Under the pieces are notes generated by a model that was given only the letters and a program-made list of their open reading frames with translations, ran no database searches and was not told the DNA's origin. This document shows positions 33,277-46,256 of a stretch of 64,000 nt of DNA, in pieces (position 1 is the stretch's first letter; each line of letters begins with the position of its first letter). Source of the stretch: Globodera rostochiensis (taxonomy: Eukaryota; Nematoda; Chromadorea; Rhabditida; Heteroderidae); contig JAEVLN010000009.1 in assembly GCA_018350325.1 (NCBI GenBank), forward strand, positions 2,315,388 through 2,379,387. The letters run 5' to 3'. The position numbers were made by a program, and so were the translations under genes.

Positions 33277-33655
33277 ATCAAATTAAATTATATTTTTGAT
33301 TTAAACATTTTCGAAATTTGTAACGTATAAATTTGGTTAAAATTGAATATGGAAAAGTCGGGTTTAAAGCGACATCTGCTTTTCTGAGAAAAGATTGGAT
33401 TTTGCGCGAAACTCAAATCAAGTACATAAGTACGGATACTTCAAACAAAGTCCACGTGGAAGCCAGTTATTACTCACTATAACTTAACGAAAAAAATAGC
33501 AATTAAATATGTCATTGGGCGTTAGCGTTATGTCATGCAAAAAAAAGGGAGAAATTACAGCAGAAACCGAGTTGGTTGCAAAGATTTTTTGATTAAACCC
33601 ACCGATTTTCCGGATTTTTTGTACAGAGCTCAAAACAAATTACAGATAAAATTTG

Positions 33656-33853
33656 CGGTACACATCGGTTCAGTGCCCACGGTTCAGTGCCGGACGGTTC
33701 AGTGCCGCACGGTTCAGTGCCGCACGGTTCAGAGCCGGCACGGTTCAGTGCCGTACGGTTCAGTGCCCACGGTTCAGTGCCCATTATAAATGCGACGTTT
33801 CAGTGCCAAGATTTTTTCCCCCGAAAAAAAGTAGGTATCTCTTACAACCAATT
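33656..33853. repeat. MULE left terminal inverted repeat
   Basis: Starts CGGTACACATCGGTTCAGTG; tandem GGTTCAGTGCC words follow, then CCCCCGAAAAAAAGTAGG and CTCTTACAACCAATTT. Mirrors 35861-36058. Confidence 0.92.
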
Positions 33854-33941
33854 TGAATTCAGCATTTTCGCAATTTTATTTTAACGAGAGTTTAACAGTA
33901 ATCAACAAATAAGCAAAAAATAACAACAAATCAACAAAAAT

Positions 33942-35725
33942 TTAGGCGTCCATCAGGTAATTGCGAGAAATGCCGGTGAGGAAGATGATAATATTATAGT
34001 AAGGGTCGATATTTTGGAGGTTGGCATATTCGTGATCAGGAACGTGATTGATAGCATTGTCAAAGGGAATATTCGACTGAACGAGTCTCAGAATTCGTTC
34101 ATCAGCCAATCGATCTTCATTTCTTTTCTTTGGCGGATTCTGACCGGCTTCGAATTTTGCGTGTGCCACATCCTGCACCTTCTGTTCCTGCCGAAGTTTG
34201 TCGATAAATGTCCACAGCGTTGGGTGGTCACATCCAAAGGCGCTTTGCAACTTGCGGTGGAAGGCCTCAGCAAAGTTATTTGTGCGACAAGCTCCATCCA
34301 ACGTGCGCTGATATACGCTCCAGCGCTCAGGTGAGAACAGCGGCCGCGTGAGAGTTCCATCGAAACGTGGCTGCCCAATGTAGTTGCGCAAAAACCTGTA
34401 AATTTTATTGTGAACAATCATTTAAAAAAAATGCACCACTGGAAGACGGGAAGGAGTTCCACCGGCAAATGAGCTTCTAAAGCGGCGCACGCATTTCTGA
34501 GGTCGTTCAACGGCACAAATGCCAAAGATGTTATCATCCTGGCCTGCTGAGCAAAAAGTGCTTCTGTTCGATACCTCTAAAAGATTTAATGTTTACTAAA
34601 ATACGCCTGCTTGATGAACGTGCCTTTGTTAGATGTACATCGTCGATTTTTTTCTTGAGATTTCTGACCAAATGGAAAAAACAAAAGCGGAGCGTACAGG
34701 ATGGAAATTCGGCTTGAACAGCGTTGACCATTGCTTGTTCAAAGTCCATTGTAATTGATTCTGGAGAAAATGTTGGCCAACATTGCTTCAAAAGTCCGAG
34801 CATCCGGCGATAAATAATTTCCGATTTTGACGAAAGTTAAGCGTAACAGACGGGCAGCACCCATTCACCAAATCTAGAAATTACTGAAAGTTTACGAAGT
34901 AAAATTCTTTTTACCTCCCGAGCAGGACGTAAACCTGCGAGAAAAGTGTCGGAGAGATGGAAAAGGTCCCATCTGCGTAAATGTGATTGATTTGGTGCGC
35001 CATGTGCCGCGTTTTTTCACGTCCGAATATTAGAATTCTTAAAATAAAAAATTAAAAAACAAATTGAAGCCAGTACTCTACCCACCTATGCTGTATATTT
35101 TGGCCCGGAAGTACAAAGACACCCGAATCAGCAAGCAAATATTGCTCGTCAATTTCGTTGGTTCGAGTGTAGCGTTGAAACTCAATCGGAATCTCTAATT
35201 GTGTCAAATCCAGAGGAACTGGTGGCGCAGCGTTTATTTCCCGACGCACACGCTTGACAATCTGGTTTTAAAAGACATAATCGGATGTTTTATATTACCA
35301 TTTTTATATTTACCAATCGGGTAGCTGCTACGCTCGGGAAAGAGGCGAGCACAGGTGTCGCGACATTTTGTAGTGACGCAGAACGAATGGTTGCAGGCGC
35401 TTCATATGTGTCGACTGCCCGTCGTTTGACATCATTAAGCACTCGTTGAACTTCGACACGAGTCGCATCTGTTTTGCATGAGTGAACGCCTATTTTGTCG
35501 TTGACAACATTGTCGTTCAGATCGGTGTGTATTCGGGCTAAAAAACAAAAAAATATATAAATAAAATGCAAAAGTTAGACCTTTGCAAATAATTTCACGA
35601 GATCCGAAGAATTCGCACCTCCAGAATTTCCTCTCACCATCTTTGCTCAATTTTTCATACACATACAATGTCTCGTTGTGGAGAAGTTTCTTTTTACTTC
35701 TTTTGGATTGGATATTCTGCTCCAT
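33942..35725 (-). CDS. MULE transposase with FLYWCH zinc finger; one nonsense codon
   Basis: Start MEQNIQSKRSKKK at 35725. Exons 1-2 form a FLYWCH-type finger: ETLYVYEKL, KFWRCEFF, and across an intron with GTCTAA donor IICK-ARIHTD, then GVHSCKT. A middle exon has RREINAAPPVPLDL. The catalytic part follows: HIYADGTFSISPTLFSQVY (first acidic residue), GEWVLPVCYA, ITMDFEQAMVNAV (second acidic residue), FCFFHLVRNLKKK, and RTNNFAEAFHRKLQ, the conserved C-terminal MULE block. It ends NYLMDA at 33942. An in-frame TAA follows GEWVLPVCYA (about 34836-34838). Otherwise frames and splice sites look intact, so the copy was active recently. FLYWCH-MULE combinations are known in animals. Confidence 0.88.
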
Positions 35726-35860
35726 TGCTAAAAAATACAATTTGTAAAAAAGTTAAAAATGTTGATCTCCTAATTTTATCAATTTTAATAGTCAATGACA
35801 GCGTTTCTGCAACTAATGAATTTTATTTACATTAAAAATTCTAGCGGAATTTAAAATATT

Positions 35861-36058
35861 AAATTGGTTTAAGAGATACCTACTTTTTTTCGGGGGAAAA
35901 AATCTTGGCACTGAAACGTCGCATTTATAATGGGCACTGAACCGTGGGCACTGAACCGTACGGCACTGAACCGTGCCGGCTCTGAACCGTGCGGCACTGA
36001 ACCGTGCGGCACTGAACCGTCCGGCACTGAACCGTGGGCACTGAACCGATCGCCGCCG
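35861..36058. repeat. MULE right terminal inverted repeat
   Basis: Mirror image of 33656-33853, ending CTGAACCGATCGCCGCCG. The outermost bases (CGGCGGCG versus CGGTACAC) differ more than the interior. Confidence 0.92.
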
Positions 36059-36467
36059 TAAAATTTGATTCTAATGCTGATTTTTTTAGCACCTTAAAGG
36101 TTTAAAATTTTTATTAAGCCTTTCGGGAGCAATATTTTCTTTAAAAATCTTGCGTATTTTATGCAACACGATTTTTTTTTGGGTGTGACATCTCAGCAAT
36201 TTTCGCGGTCTCTTTCATCAAAATTTACTCATTTTCCATAAAGAAGGAAAATGCTGGACGGACGACTCCCCGTAAAAGACCGTCTTCTTCGACCTTTGCT
36301 TCAAGGCTTCAGACCTCAGACATAATGAAGAAAGTTATGGCCCCTCAAAGTTAGCAAAACCATAATGGGGACCCTTTTGGTCAAATTTGTGGAAATAAAA
36401 AGTCGACTACCTCCTTAAGCCATTTGGGGATACCTAAAACGCTGCTGCTGGTGGCTCCCTCTTTTTA

Positions 36468-36959
36468 TATGAATTTTAAAAGTATTTAAAAGATTTTGAA
36501 TTATAGTGTTATTATATTTAGTATATTTTAATAATAAACGCAAATTAATGCCCTTTTCCGCAGCTTTTCGGGAGCACCAAGTGGAAACATCAGCGCATCA
36601 AAAAATTAATCTAAATTAATATAACAAACATATAATTTTTATTTAAATGTATTTATCATCTTTAAAATCTCATGAGTGAAGATGATTTTGTACATGACTT
36701 TTATGCATCTTGGGAGTACAGTGGCGCATTCAAATTATGAAAATTAAATTAATTAAAAATATTAAAACAAATGGACAGATCGATTGATAATCAATTCTCG
36801 GCATCTTGCTGTACAGAAATGCTACAAACCATGTTCAATCCTATTTAAACGTTTAAGTATGACTGCTAATTGCAATCAATAAATATATATAAATATTAGC
36901 AAAGATAAAAATAGAAAACTCATTGTTGGTACTTCGGAGCAACAATAAGACAGACCCTG
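36468..36959. repeat. 490-bp direct duplication, copy 1
   Basis: Matches 39119-39618 with scattered differences. Shared landmarks: TTTTCCGCAGCTTTTCGGGA, TCATGAGTGAAGATGATTTT, CGGCATCTTGCTGTACAG, and GGTACTTCGGAG. About 2.65 kb separates the copies. In this copy ATG AGT GAA GAT GAT opens a 22-codon frame (MSEDDFVHDFYASWEYSGAF) that is frameshifted in copy 2. Confidence 0.92.
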
Positions 36960-37794
36960 ATATTAGCAATTGATTAAAAATATATTTATTATTTAAAACA
37001 AAAAATTTCATAAAAACACATATTTATATTTTACGATCTTTGGGCGATAATTTATCATACGAAAATATTTTATTAATGTTGATTAAAATAAATACATAAA
37101 AAATTCATTTAACAATTTCTTTGTCCATGATTCAATTCTTCTGCATAATTTCACTGTAAATATAATTAAATTTATGTTTAGCAAAACCCAAAAATTAAAT
37201 TTTAAAAATCACTGAAGCAGAGTTCATAAATTAAATTAATAAATTAAAAAACTAAAATAACATTCCGCATACAATATTGCCGGCAGCGTATTATTGAAAA
37301 ACAAAGTTATATTAAAAATTTTGTGAGCGGTTGTACGCATCCAAAACATTATAAGCAGCATTGTCTCCGTCTTGAATCCTCGAACAGAAAAAAAACATTT
37401 AGAAGAAAATATTAAATGTTAAACAGATTCAGGCTGTTTTTAATATATTAGATTCATTTATTATGTTTTTATTTAATACAAGTAATTAGAATCTTCTTTT
37501 TTTTTATTTCTCATTAACTCAAAATATAGAATTTGTTTTAAAATTTTTTAAAGTATTAATGTAATTTTTTTTCCTTTTTGACAAGCCGCATTATGGATTT
37601 TTTATTTGGCATTTTATGTTGATTTTTGTCAAGCGGGACCCATGATTACATTACTGATAAAAAAATTTATCCATCATTCTAAAATTTTAATATTTGGTAA
37701 CTTATTGTTTAAAAAACAAAAGACTATTTAATTATATGATTGTAAAAACCTGCTGAAGCTTTAATTTAAAAAAAACAGTTTTAAATTCTAATTT

Positions 37795-37960
37795 AACCAG
37801 GCTCCCTAGTCCGGGGGGGGGGGGTAAAACCAGCTTAACCGGGTTTTTGCTTTAAAAAATACACTCTAATGATGGGACTTTCATCGGAGTTTGCTGAGAT
37901 TTCGGGAATTTTGCCGATTTTCGAATTTTCAAAAATACAAGTTTTTGAGAAAAAAACCGG
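37795..37960. mobile_element. short G-tract repeat remnant
   Basis: CCAGGCTCCCTAGTCCGGGG with a G tract at 37815-37825 and AACCGGG words. Style matches the elements of the left half. Borders unknown. Confidence 0.35.
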
Positions 37961-38723
37961 GTGCGGTATACTAATTATTTTTTAATTTAATTATTTTTAT
38001 ATTTTCCAAAATACTGTTAATTTAGTTTAACTGTGGCTAAAGCATTTACATTTATCAGCTTGGTTTTTTTAAACACTTGCTTGAATTGATAACAAATTTT
38101 AACAAGTGAGCTAACATTTAATCTGGGGAGTAAAAATATTTTTTCTGCATTAATTTGCTTTCTATTAATTTTGGTATTTCAACGCAATGTTTGCGCCATT
38201 TTTAAGATAATAATTTATTTTATTGAAATTAATGCAAATTTTAATATTTTTGCATTGTTAAAAATTACATCTCATAATATAAATTAAAGAAGCTTCGTAT
38301 TTTGTACTTATAATATTTATTGTTAAGATTTTAAAAGCTTTGCTGAAGTACCAAAGAATTGCAACGCGGATTTCCTCAAAGGAAAATTAATGATTTATTT
38401 TTATAACAAAAAAATTCATTTTGCTAAGTTAAAATAATTTATCTTTAATTCAAATATCTTTCATACTAGGTATCTAGTATTTCAAGATGATTATTAATTC
38501 CATATTTTTTGTACTTTTTATTTATGTTGCATTGTACATTCGTTATAAAGTTGATTTTTCTGCACTCTTTTTTCTCCATACCATTTATTTCTATGATTTC
38601 ATTACTAGCGACGGTAATTGTTTCATAATTTAATTTTTTAATTTTTTTCATTTAATATATTTATTTTATATATAAAAATTTATACTAATTATTTATGCAA
38701 TTACTAATTAGTGCTAATAAATA

Positions 38724-38815
38724 TCTCGTGGTTCTCAGCTTTTCGGTCATTTTCGACCACGTGTCTCTTAAGCTGTGCAGTTTGGGCGGGATGGATACCC
38801 GCCGTTTTAGTTTTT
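38724..38815 (+). other. GC-rich island with hairpins; exon-like or structured RNA
   Basis: Plus: acceptor GGTTCTCAG, then an open frame reading FSVIFDHVSLKLCSLGGMDT up to a GTGAAG donor. The opposite strand is open too (PKLHSLRDTWSKMTEKLRT). It also folds: GTGGT...ACCAC and GCGGG-ATGGATA-CCCGC. I cannot choose between coding and RNA. Confidence 0.3.
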
Positions 38816-39118
38816 AAGTGAAGAATAATTATTATGGAGTTTATTTTGATAATAGCAAATTAATTAAATCTTAGATCTTAAAAGATTTCTTATTAAAATA
38901 TTTCTGATAAAATCTATATAATTATCTTTATATGATAATATTACTTTCAAAAAATTGAATGTTGCTAATTAAATTAAAGGCATTCCAGCATTTATTATTT
39001 TTGTTGAGTTTTTGTTTTTTATAATATTTTTTAAAATAATATTATCAAAATTTGTCATTAATTCTTAGCATTCATTTAATCAAAACATAATACTGATATT
39101 TAGTTGTAAACAAAGCAA

Positions 39119-39618
39119 TATATGAATTTTAAAAGTATTTAAAGCTTTTAATTATACGTGTTATTATTTAGTATATTTTAATAATTAAAGCAAATTAATG
39201 CCCTTTTCCGCAGCTTTTCGGGAGCACCAAGTGGAAACATCAGCGGTATCAAAAAATTAATTTAAATTAATATACCAAATATATAATTTTATTTAAATGC
39301 ATTCAACATCTTTAAAATCTCATGAGTGAAGATGATTTTTACATATGACTTTTATGCATCTCGGGAGTACAGTGGCGCATTCAAATTATGAAAATTAAAT
39401 TAATTAAAAATATTAAAACAAATGGACAGATCGATTGATAATCAATTCTCGGCATCTTGCTGTACAGAAATGCTACAAACCATGTTCAATCCTATTTAAA
39501 CGTTTTAGTATGACTGCTAATGCAACCAAAAAATATATAAGAATATATAATTATTAGCAAAGACAAAAATAGAAAACTCATTGTTTGGTACTTCGGAGTA
39601 ACAATAAGACAGACCCTA
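39119..39618. repeat. 490-bp direct duplication, copy 2
   Basis: Copy of 36468-36959. Here the TTTTCCGCAG island is followed by a GTATCA donor, giving a possible 32-nt exon; copy 1 lost that GT. The TTGTTTGGTACTTCGGAGTA hairpin region has one extra T, so any protein reading would differ in frame. Confidence 0.92.
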
Positions 39619-41423
39619 ATTGTTGCATACAACGCAATAAAATTCATTATAGCTGACATAAATAATTTTTAATAAATCATAAAATAATTATATTACTAAT
39701 GAATAAAAATTATAAACTATAAAGCGTCTTCTTTAGCAAATAATTGACGAAACCCAAAGAAAAATCATAAAATTTTGTATTTGATGACGTCATTTTGCTT
39801 AGAAGCAAAACCTTGGTCTGTAAAAAATTGTTGGGTCGGAGGGCCGATTTTTGATTTTGTCCTTTATTTTTTTTAGCGTTAATCTTCCTATTTTCAAGTG
39901 AATCTAATGCAATTGTTGTTCATATTCACTAATAACTACTTTATTGAAAAATTGCAAACAAAATTATACTTTTAATTTTCTTAGTCATTTCTCAGGTTGC
40001 CAATGTTATTTTCAATTAATTGCTTTTTAATCACTACTCTATTATTTATCATTAAAAGATATTTTTTGAATATTAATTCATTTCATCTTATAAGAATTCT
40101 GGGTAAGCCGTTTTTTTTATAGTATTATTTAATTGTTTCTTTCATTAAATTTTTAACAACCCTGGTTAAAATATTTATTTTTGTTTTTTTTATTTGTTTT
40201 ATTAATGAATTAATAATTTACAGAATGTTAATAGTAACATATTAAGTCTATTCAACTTTAAAATAAAATTCTTTAACAAAAATTCAATATTTTTATATAT
40301 TTTTTTTAACAAGATATGTTTTATTGCGAACTGTTCTTATTAAATATTACTTGAGTTTTATTTAATTTTCAAAATAGTATAAATAAATAACCTCCAAAGG
40401 TGAGCATGATGACTACCATAATAGATCCATATGAAAGCAGGAAGGGTGTTTTTAAATTTTAATGTTTAGCTTTAAGGTTTGCATAGCCTAGTTACTTAAA
40501 TCTTTTCTTGTCTTACAAATTAAAAACTGCCTTTAAAATAACAATAACTTAATTGTTTTTTTTTTGTTAGTTTTGGAATAGATTTTTCTTTTGTTTTTCG
40601 ACAATATAAATATTGCAATAATTGAAATTTGTTCAGTTTAGAATCTTTTAACAATATTCTTAATGTTTACTGCATTGCATATCCACAAATTTAATCCCAG
40701 CCCCACAAATTTAATCACAGCCTTAAATTGAATGAAAAAAGTAAACTTTATTAATTTATCGTTATTTTTTTTGATATATTAGCTTTATATTTATCGCTAT
40801 TTACTTTTTAAATCCACGGCATACGCTTACAATTTGCCTATTGTTTAATTATTTGATTATTAAGCAAATTATCACAAGACATTAGAAATTAATAAATGAC
40901 CTTCCAATTTTATTATTTTTTTGAATTATTACTCATATAGTGTCGGTCTCTCTTTCTCCCGCCCTTTTATTCCTTTTATTTTTGATTCGATTTTTTTAAT
41001 TTTTTTTAATTTTCTTATAGGATTTTTCTCTCAGATTTAAAATTTTTATTTTAGCTTAGCAGGCGCGACAATGATAAATAATTTACAATATTCAAATTTA
41101 TTTTAAGCATTAATAAATAAAAAATTGGTCTTTAGTGCGAATATAGTTTTTAAATTTATCGAGATTCAAAAAATTACATGTTCGACATTTATAAATGTTT
41201 AATTCTTGTACCGCTTTTGTCTTTAAATTAGCTTTTATTTATACAAGATTTCTATTTTAACATTAAAACATTCATCGTCTTCAAGTATGAAAATGGCCTT
41301 TAACTTTGTCTCTTTGAGATCGATTTTCAAACTTTGCCGTTTATGGGTTCGGTTATTTTTAATAATTTAAATAAATAATATTTATGCCGAAACTTTTGCC
41401 ATGGTTTTATTGGGTTTTCTCAC

Positions 41424-41512
41424 TTTTCATAATCGCGCAAGATATGGTAAGAACAGCACCAGCTGCGGCAAGATAGATGGCTGTTGAGCACCAACACATC
41501 TCGAATTCACCA
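41424..41512 (-). other. exon-like island with possible membrane segment
   Basis: Minus strand: acceptor ACAAATTAG, donor GTGAGA. The frame reads GEFEMCWCSTAI, then YLAAAGAVLTISCAIMK, a hydrophobic stretch long enough to span a membrane. One of the best exon candidates in the AT-rich domain. No family recognised. Confidence 0.4.
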
Positions 41513-42348
41513 CTAATTTGTGTCCATCTTTCATTTATTATTTATTTATATTATAGAGTCTAATTTTATTTAGAAGGCAGTATTTCAATGAATGATTAAT
41601 AAAATGAAATTTTGTTTGGTTAAGAATAAAAAATATTAAAAACGTAATCATTTATGATCAAAAAAAACATTTTGCTAATTTTCTGTTCATTGTACTTTCA
41701 AATTTTATTATTAGTATTATAATTCCGATAGAATCCCGGTTTTTGTATGTTCAACTGGCGCAGCATAAGATGTGTTTTTGAATCGATTTTTTATCGGTTT
41801 GCGTTTAATGTCACAAAACAAATTTTAATTAATAATAATTGCTTGGAGAGAGCTTTCCCAAAAAAGTCGCATTGCCACCAAAATTGGCAAAATCGCATGT
41901 TTTTTAAATATATTTTTTTTTGTTAATTCTTGATAAAATGACTCGTTATACAGTCAAGTTCGGGGGAACAAGCTGTACCATATTTTATTTTAATAAATCA
42001 CTAAGCTTTTATTTCTTTTTCTTTTTTTAATTATTTGTACAAAATTACTTATTTACTTACTGGACGTGTCTTAGCATTTATTATTGTTTTTTATGTGAAA
42101 AGGAATACAAAATTAAGTTTGAAAATTTATCTTTATATGCGCCGAATTTCCAAATAATATCAATTGCTTATAAATTTAGTTTTTATTGTTAAATAAACAA
42201 GTAACAAATAACTTATTTATATGTCCCGAAACATCGTTTAATAAGATTTGCCAGTAAACTATTATAAGTAATTAATATATTTGTATTTAAAGAATATCTG
42301 TAATTATTTTTTGCTAATTTAAAGATTTCTTCGTTTAGGCTGGATTTA

Positions 42349-42420
42349 TTACGCCAATGTCAATTGTTCAAACGTGTCAATTTCGATAATCCAACCAGTT
42401 GTTGGCAAAACCCACGCTAT
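42349..42420 (-). other. exon-like island, possible terminal exon
   Basis: Minus strand: strong acceptor GTCGCATTTAG, then IAWVLPTTGWIIEIDTFEQ and a TAA at 42349. The plus strand has its own acceptor (TTCGTTTAG) and an open frame, so strand is uncertain. Confidence 0.3.
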
Positions 42421-43901
42421 CTAAATGCGACAAAAATATATTAAAATAAAATTATATAGTGGCAAAATAACAAATTTTATTTTTAACCTTTGTAAAAATT
42501 TTACTCAAAAAAAATTTTTTAAATATTTAAACTTGGATATAACTTATTGAACTTAAAAATGGAAAACGTATTTAGCACTTGCTTCATTCGAGCTTTCATG
42601 CTAAATAAATTGACCGTTTTTAATTAATCTATGTATCAAAAACAATTGTTGACTTTTGTATGCATGGCAGAATTTGACTCCGTCTGCAAACACTTCTACA
42701 TCGGATACTTTTATCGCATATCAAAATTTTTAATTTGTTTATAAATATCTATTTATTTATTAAATTAACCATTTCGTTCTGCATTCTGTTCATTTATTGA
42801 GTTCACGAAAATTAGTTGCTTTGTTCTTTGTTTTTGGTTAATGCATCAAATAATTTAATTTTTTTTTTTAATTTTAAAAACTTGAATCTTTTAATACCTG
42901 TCTATTTCTTCATGCCCACGATGTCGCGCAAGCTTCTTTATTTCGGCAATTTTTTGTGTGTCAAGAAACATTAACAATAGCGTAGTTCGTTGTACAAAGC
43001 CATTGTTTAGGATTTTTTGATTTATCTTAATGTATTTTTTTTATTCTCTTTGATATTAAAAACATTTTGGCAAAAAATGAGGTTAAAATGTATCTTTTGC
43101 TACATTTTATATATGATTTGATTTTTAGTTATAAACTAAAAAAAAATTTTATTTAATTAAAGAATTTGTTACATTTTTCTTTGTTTTGGTTTTCTTGTTT
43201 TTTGAAAATTATAGGAAGGTAATTCATAATAATTGCGTTTGTAATAAAATTGTATTCGTTGCTTCGGTGCAGCGCCTGAATTTGTTATATACACTTAAAT
43301 TTTGCTTATTTGATGATTTTTATCTAATTTGAATTTTGTAAGAAAAAAAATAACTATAATAACTTTTGCATCTAATAAATGATTAAAGTTTTTTGTTTAA
43401 AATTTTTATGCGTATCAATATATATATTTTCTGGCGTTACGTATTTTTTTAGTTTTCTTTATAATTTAAGCTGCTTGCTCTCGCTGATAAGTTATAGAGT
43501 TTATATTTTTTTCAATATTAAAATTTTTAATTTATTATTCACAGCAATAAATCTTATAACAATATTTTTATAATTTTGTAAAAAATTATTTGTACCTTAA
43601 TGGCTTTTAAACAAAGTTTGTTAAATTTGGCAAATTAATTTATTCACGTTTTTTACAAATATTCATTATATAAATATTATCTTGCCTCATGTCTTTCCAA
43701 AACTGGCATAGGTCCTTTTTTATTTTTGCATAACTTTATACTTTAAGAAATATTATAATACAATTAAATAATGTATACCTTTATAGACTGTTTTTAATGG
43801 GTCTTTATTTGATTTTTCATTAATAAATTTTATTTTACTTAAATGTTAAAATGCATAATTTTTTAAATAAAAATACACTAAATAAGATTGTTGCTCTGTA
43901 C

Positions 43902-43942
43902 GTGGACAAGGTTGAACGCGGTTAAACAATCTTCAGTGACTG
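43902..43942 (-). other. 41-nt exon-like island
   Basis: Minus strand: acceptor AGCACTTCCAG, frame VTEDCLTAFNLVH, donor GTACAG. Overlaps a hairpin with 9-bp arms AAGATTGTT/AACAATCTT on the plus strand (about 43885-43934), so a structured RNA is an alternative. Confidence 0.3.
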
Positions 43943-44429
43943 CTGGAAGTGCTATGAGTGTCTAGATCACAATAGTTTTGAACACTTGGCTGTAACATCG
44001 AAATTTGTATTAAAATAAATTTTAACTTTGCAATTTCATCAAAAAAAATTTATTCTAAAATCAGCATCCAAATATTATGCAACCCTAGCATAGAATAATT
44101 ATTTCCTGAATTAATTAGGCCAATTAATTTAAAGATTAGATCAACAATATTTAACAAATGGAAAAGAATTAAAAAAGTAAATAATGACAATTATAACTAA
44201 ATAAATCTAATAAAAAATAAATATGGGCAGTCGAAGCTGCCCAAACCACGTGAAAGAAAATATGAATAAATGAGAACGTAAAACGTTTTTCCATATTTTC
44301 ATTGCAGAAAAAAACAAAAACTACAATATTTGTTTCATAGAAATAATCAATTTTAGAATAAACTATTTAACGAACAAATTCAGCTTCAATATATTACCCC
44401 TCAATCGTATAAGAAATAGAACACCTCTG

Positions 44430-44465
44430 ACACGCGAGTCGTTCGCGTCGAAGGACTGCATTTTT
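44430..44465 (-). other. 31-nt exon-like island
   Basis: Minus strand: acceptor AAAAATGCAG, frame SFDANDSRVR, donor GTGTTC. Short; also contains GACACGCGAGTC / GACGCGAAC near-palindromic sequence. Confidence 0.25.
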
Positions 44466-45453
44466 GATAATAACTATAATATTAAATCATAACACCTTTA
44501 AGAAAAAAGTTATATTACCCAAAACCATTAATCAATTTAAAAAAATCACTAATAATCCATGAAAAACATAATATTTTATAGAATAATCACAATATTTGTA
44601 AAAATTAAAATCAAAACATTTTCTGCTTAAATCAAAACAAAGAATACAAAAAAAAAAATTCCTTTAAATTCAGTACAATAAAAAGTCTATTATTTAAGGC
44701 AATTTAGAAAGTTTAAAATATTAAACCCAATTTATATAATTAATTATCTATATAGTTACTGTATTTTCAAATTAATATTAGTGAATTTAAAACTATAATT
44801 AAATAAAATCTAAATAATAAACCGAGCTTAATGTAATTTAAGAATTACAATTTCAACATTGTAAAAAAGTTTATTTAAAACATTGACAAAAATCTTTTAA
44901 ACGTGCCTATAGCAAGCTGCGCCCAAAAAACTTCGACCGACAAGAAGGTTTTAATTAAAGTTTAGTCGACCTCAATTAAAAGTAAACTAAGCATTTAAAC
45001 AGTTATTAAACCAACCAAAAAGGTATTTAAAATAAATCTACTCTCTGTTTTAAGTTTATTTATAAAAAATAAATTAATTTAATCTTTTAAAATTTTGTAT
45101 AACTTTACATTTTAATAAATTTGGAATTTTTGATTTGAAAATCTAATTCTGAACCAAAATATAAATTAACATTAAAAACTACATGATGTTAATGAGTGAG
45201 TTGCTTCGAGTTATATTACCGATAAGTTAACGGTTTGGCAAATTTAAATCGAAATACACATTTACAATAAATGAAACTTTATTTTAAGAAATTATAGCTT
45301 TTCAATGCAAACTTAAGAAGTTGCCACTGCAACGCGAATAATCATATACAGCTAATTTTAATAGTATAATTTATAAATTATAAAAACAAAAAACATTAAA
45401 ATTACAAAAACAGCTAATTGAATGTCAATCAATATCCATGTTTAAGCGAATAC

Positions 45454-45502
45454 CCGAAGCCAGTTTTCTATGACAGACGGAAACGATTGATCCGTAACAG
45501 TC
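45454..45502 (-). other. 49-nt exon-like island
   Basis: Minus strand: strong acceptor TTTGGCTTCCCAG, frame DCYGSIVSVCHRKLAS, donor GTATTC. Plus strand is also open (EYPKPVFYDRRKRLIRNS to a TGA). Strand unresolved. Confidence 0.3.
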
Positions 45503-46107
45503 CTGGGAAGCCAAAGAAAAATTGAATTTATAAGAGAAAATAATTAAAATGATTGTATAAAGCGGAAAAATAATAATGCATTTCGTTGAATGGAAATGGC
45601 AATAAGACAAAAATCTTTAAAACTAGATACAATACTTTACAAAAAGGTTAATGACTAAAAATATGTTATATCATTTTTTAAATACTCAAAAAAGTAAAAA
45701 ATAATCTATAAATTTTATAGCATTAGACTTTTTGAAAATTTTACGGAGCTGAATCGTCTCTACCGAATTATTCCTGTGCAATTTTTTAAAGTTTATTTCC
45801 TTAAACCAATATCGATCTTTTTTAACTATCAATCGGCTCCAACAAACAAACAATCAATTTTTGATTTCGCGTCACCTTTTTTTCATTACAGTTTAGTAAA
45901 GCAAAAAGCACCCCCCAAAAATTGAAAATGTAATATGAGATTAATTACTTATAACCTTTATGTTTAGATTGTTAATCGGTTATTAGAAAATTAAAATCGA
46001 TTGAATAACTGCCTAAACCAAACAAATCCAACGAGTTAAGTAAGAACCTCAATTAAGAAATCATTAACATTTTAATTAATAAAATATATTGACACCTATT
46101 TGGTTAG

Positions 46108-46256
46108 TAGGGTGGGCCACGGTCGGTTAACTGAACCGTAACCCGGTCTTTTTGGCCTAAAATCAAAACCGAAAAAGTCAAAAAATCGGCCCAGCCGAAA
46201 ACCGGTACCCCTGATTTTTCGGATTCGGTTGGAAAAACAAAAAATACACCCCTAAT
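46108..46256. mobile_element. small CGGTT/AACCG-rich element
   Basis: TAGGGTGGGCCACGGTCGGT on the left and ACACCCCTAAT on the right bracket inverted AACCGG/CCGGTT words, like the hAT-style elements of the left half. No clear 8-bp duplication. Confidence 0.5.

Larger units (their letters stand above)
33656..36058. mobile_element. 2,403-bp Mutator-like element (MULE), autonomous structure
   Basis: Exact 9-bp target duplication TAAAATTTG at 33647-33655 and 36059-36067, the length typical of MULEs. Terminal inverted repeats are about 198 bp (33656-33853 and about 35861-36058), near-identical internally. Each carries about eight tandem GGTTCAGTGCC(G/C)(C/T)AC words. The element encodes a multi-exon transposase on the minus strand and sits inside a repeat whose empty copy is at 17010-17290. 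Confidence 0.95.

Noticed and set aside
36930..39600. SH2-like WYFG(A/V)TIRQTL reading and kinase-like words in other islands
   Set aside because: The words occur in the wrong order for a tyrosine kinase and the supposed frames change between duplicate copies; resemblance is probably chance.
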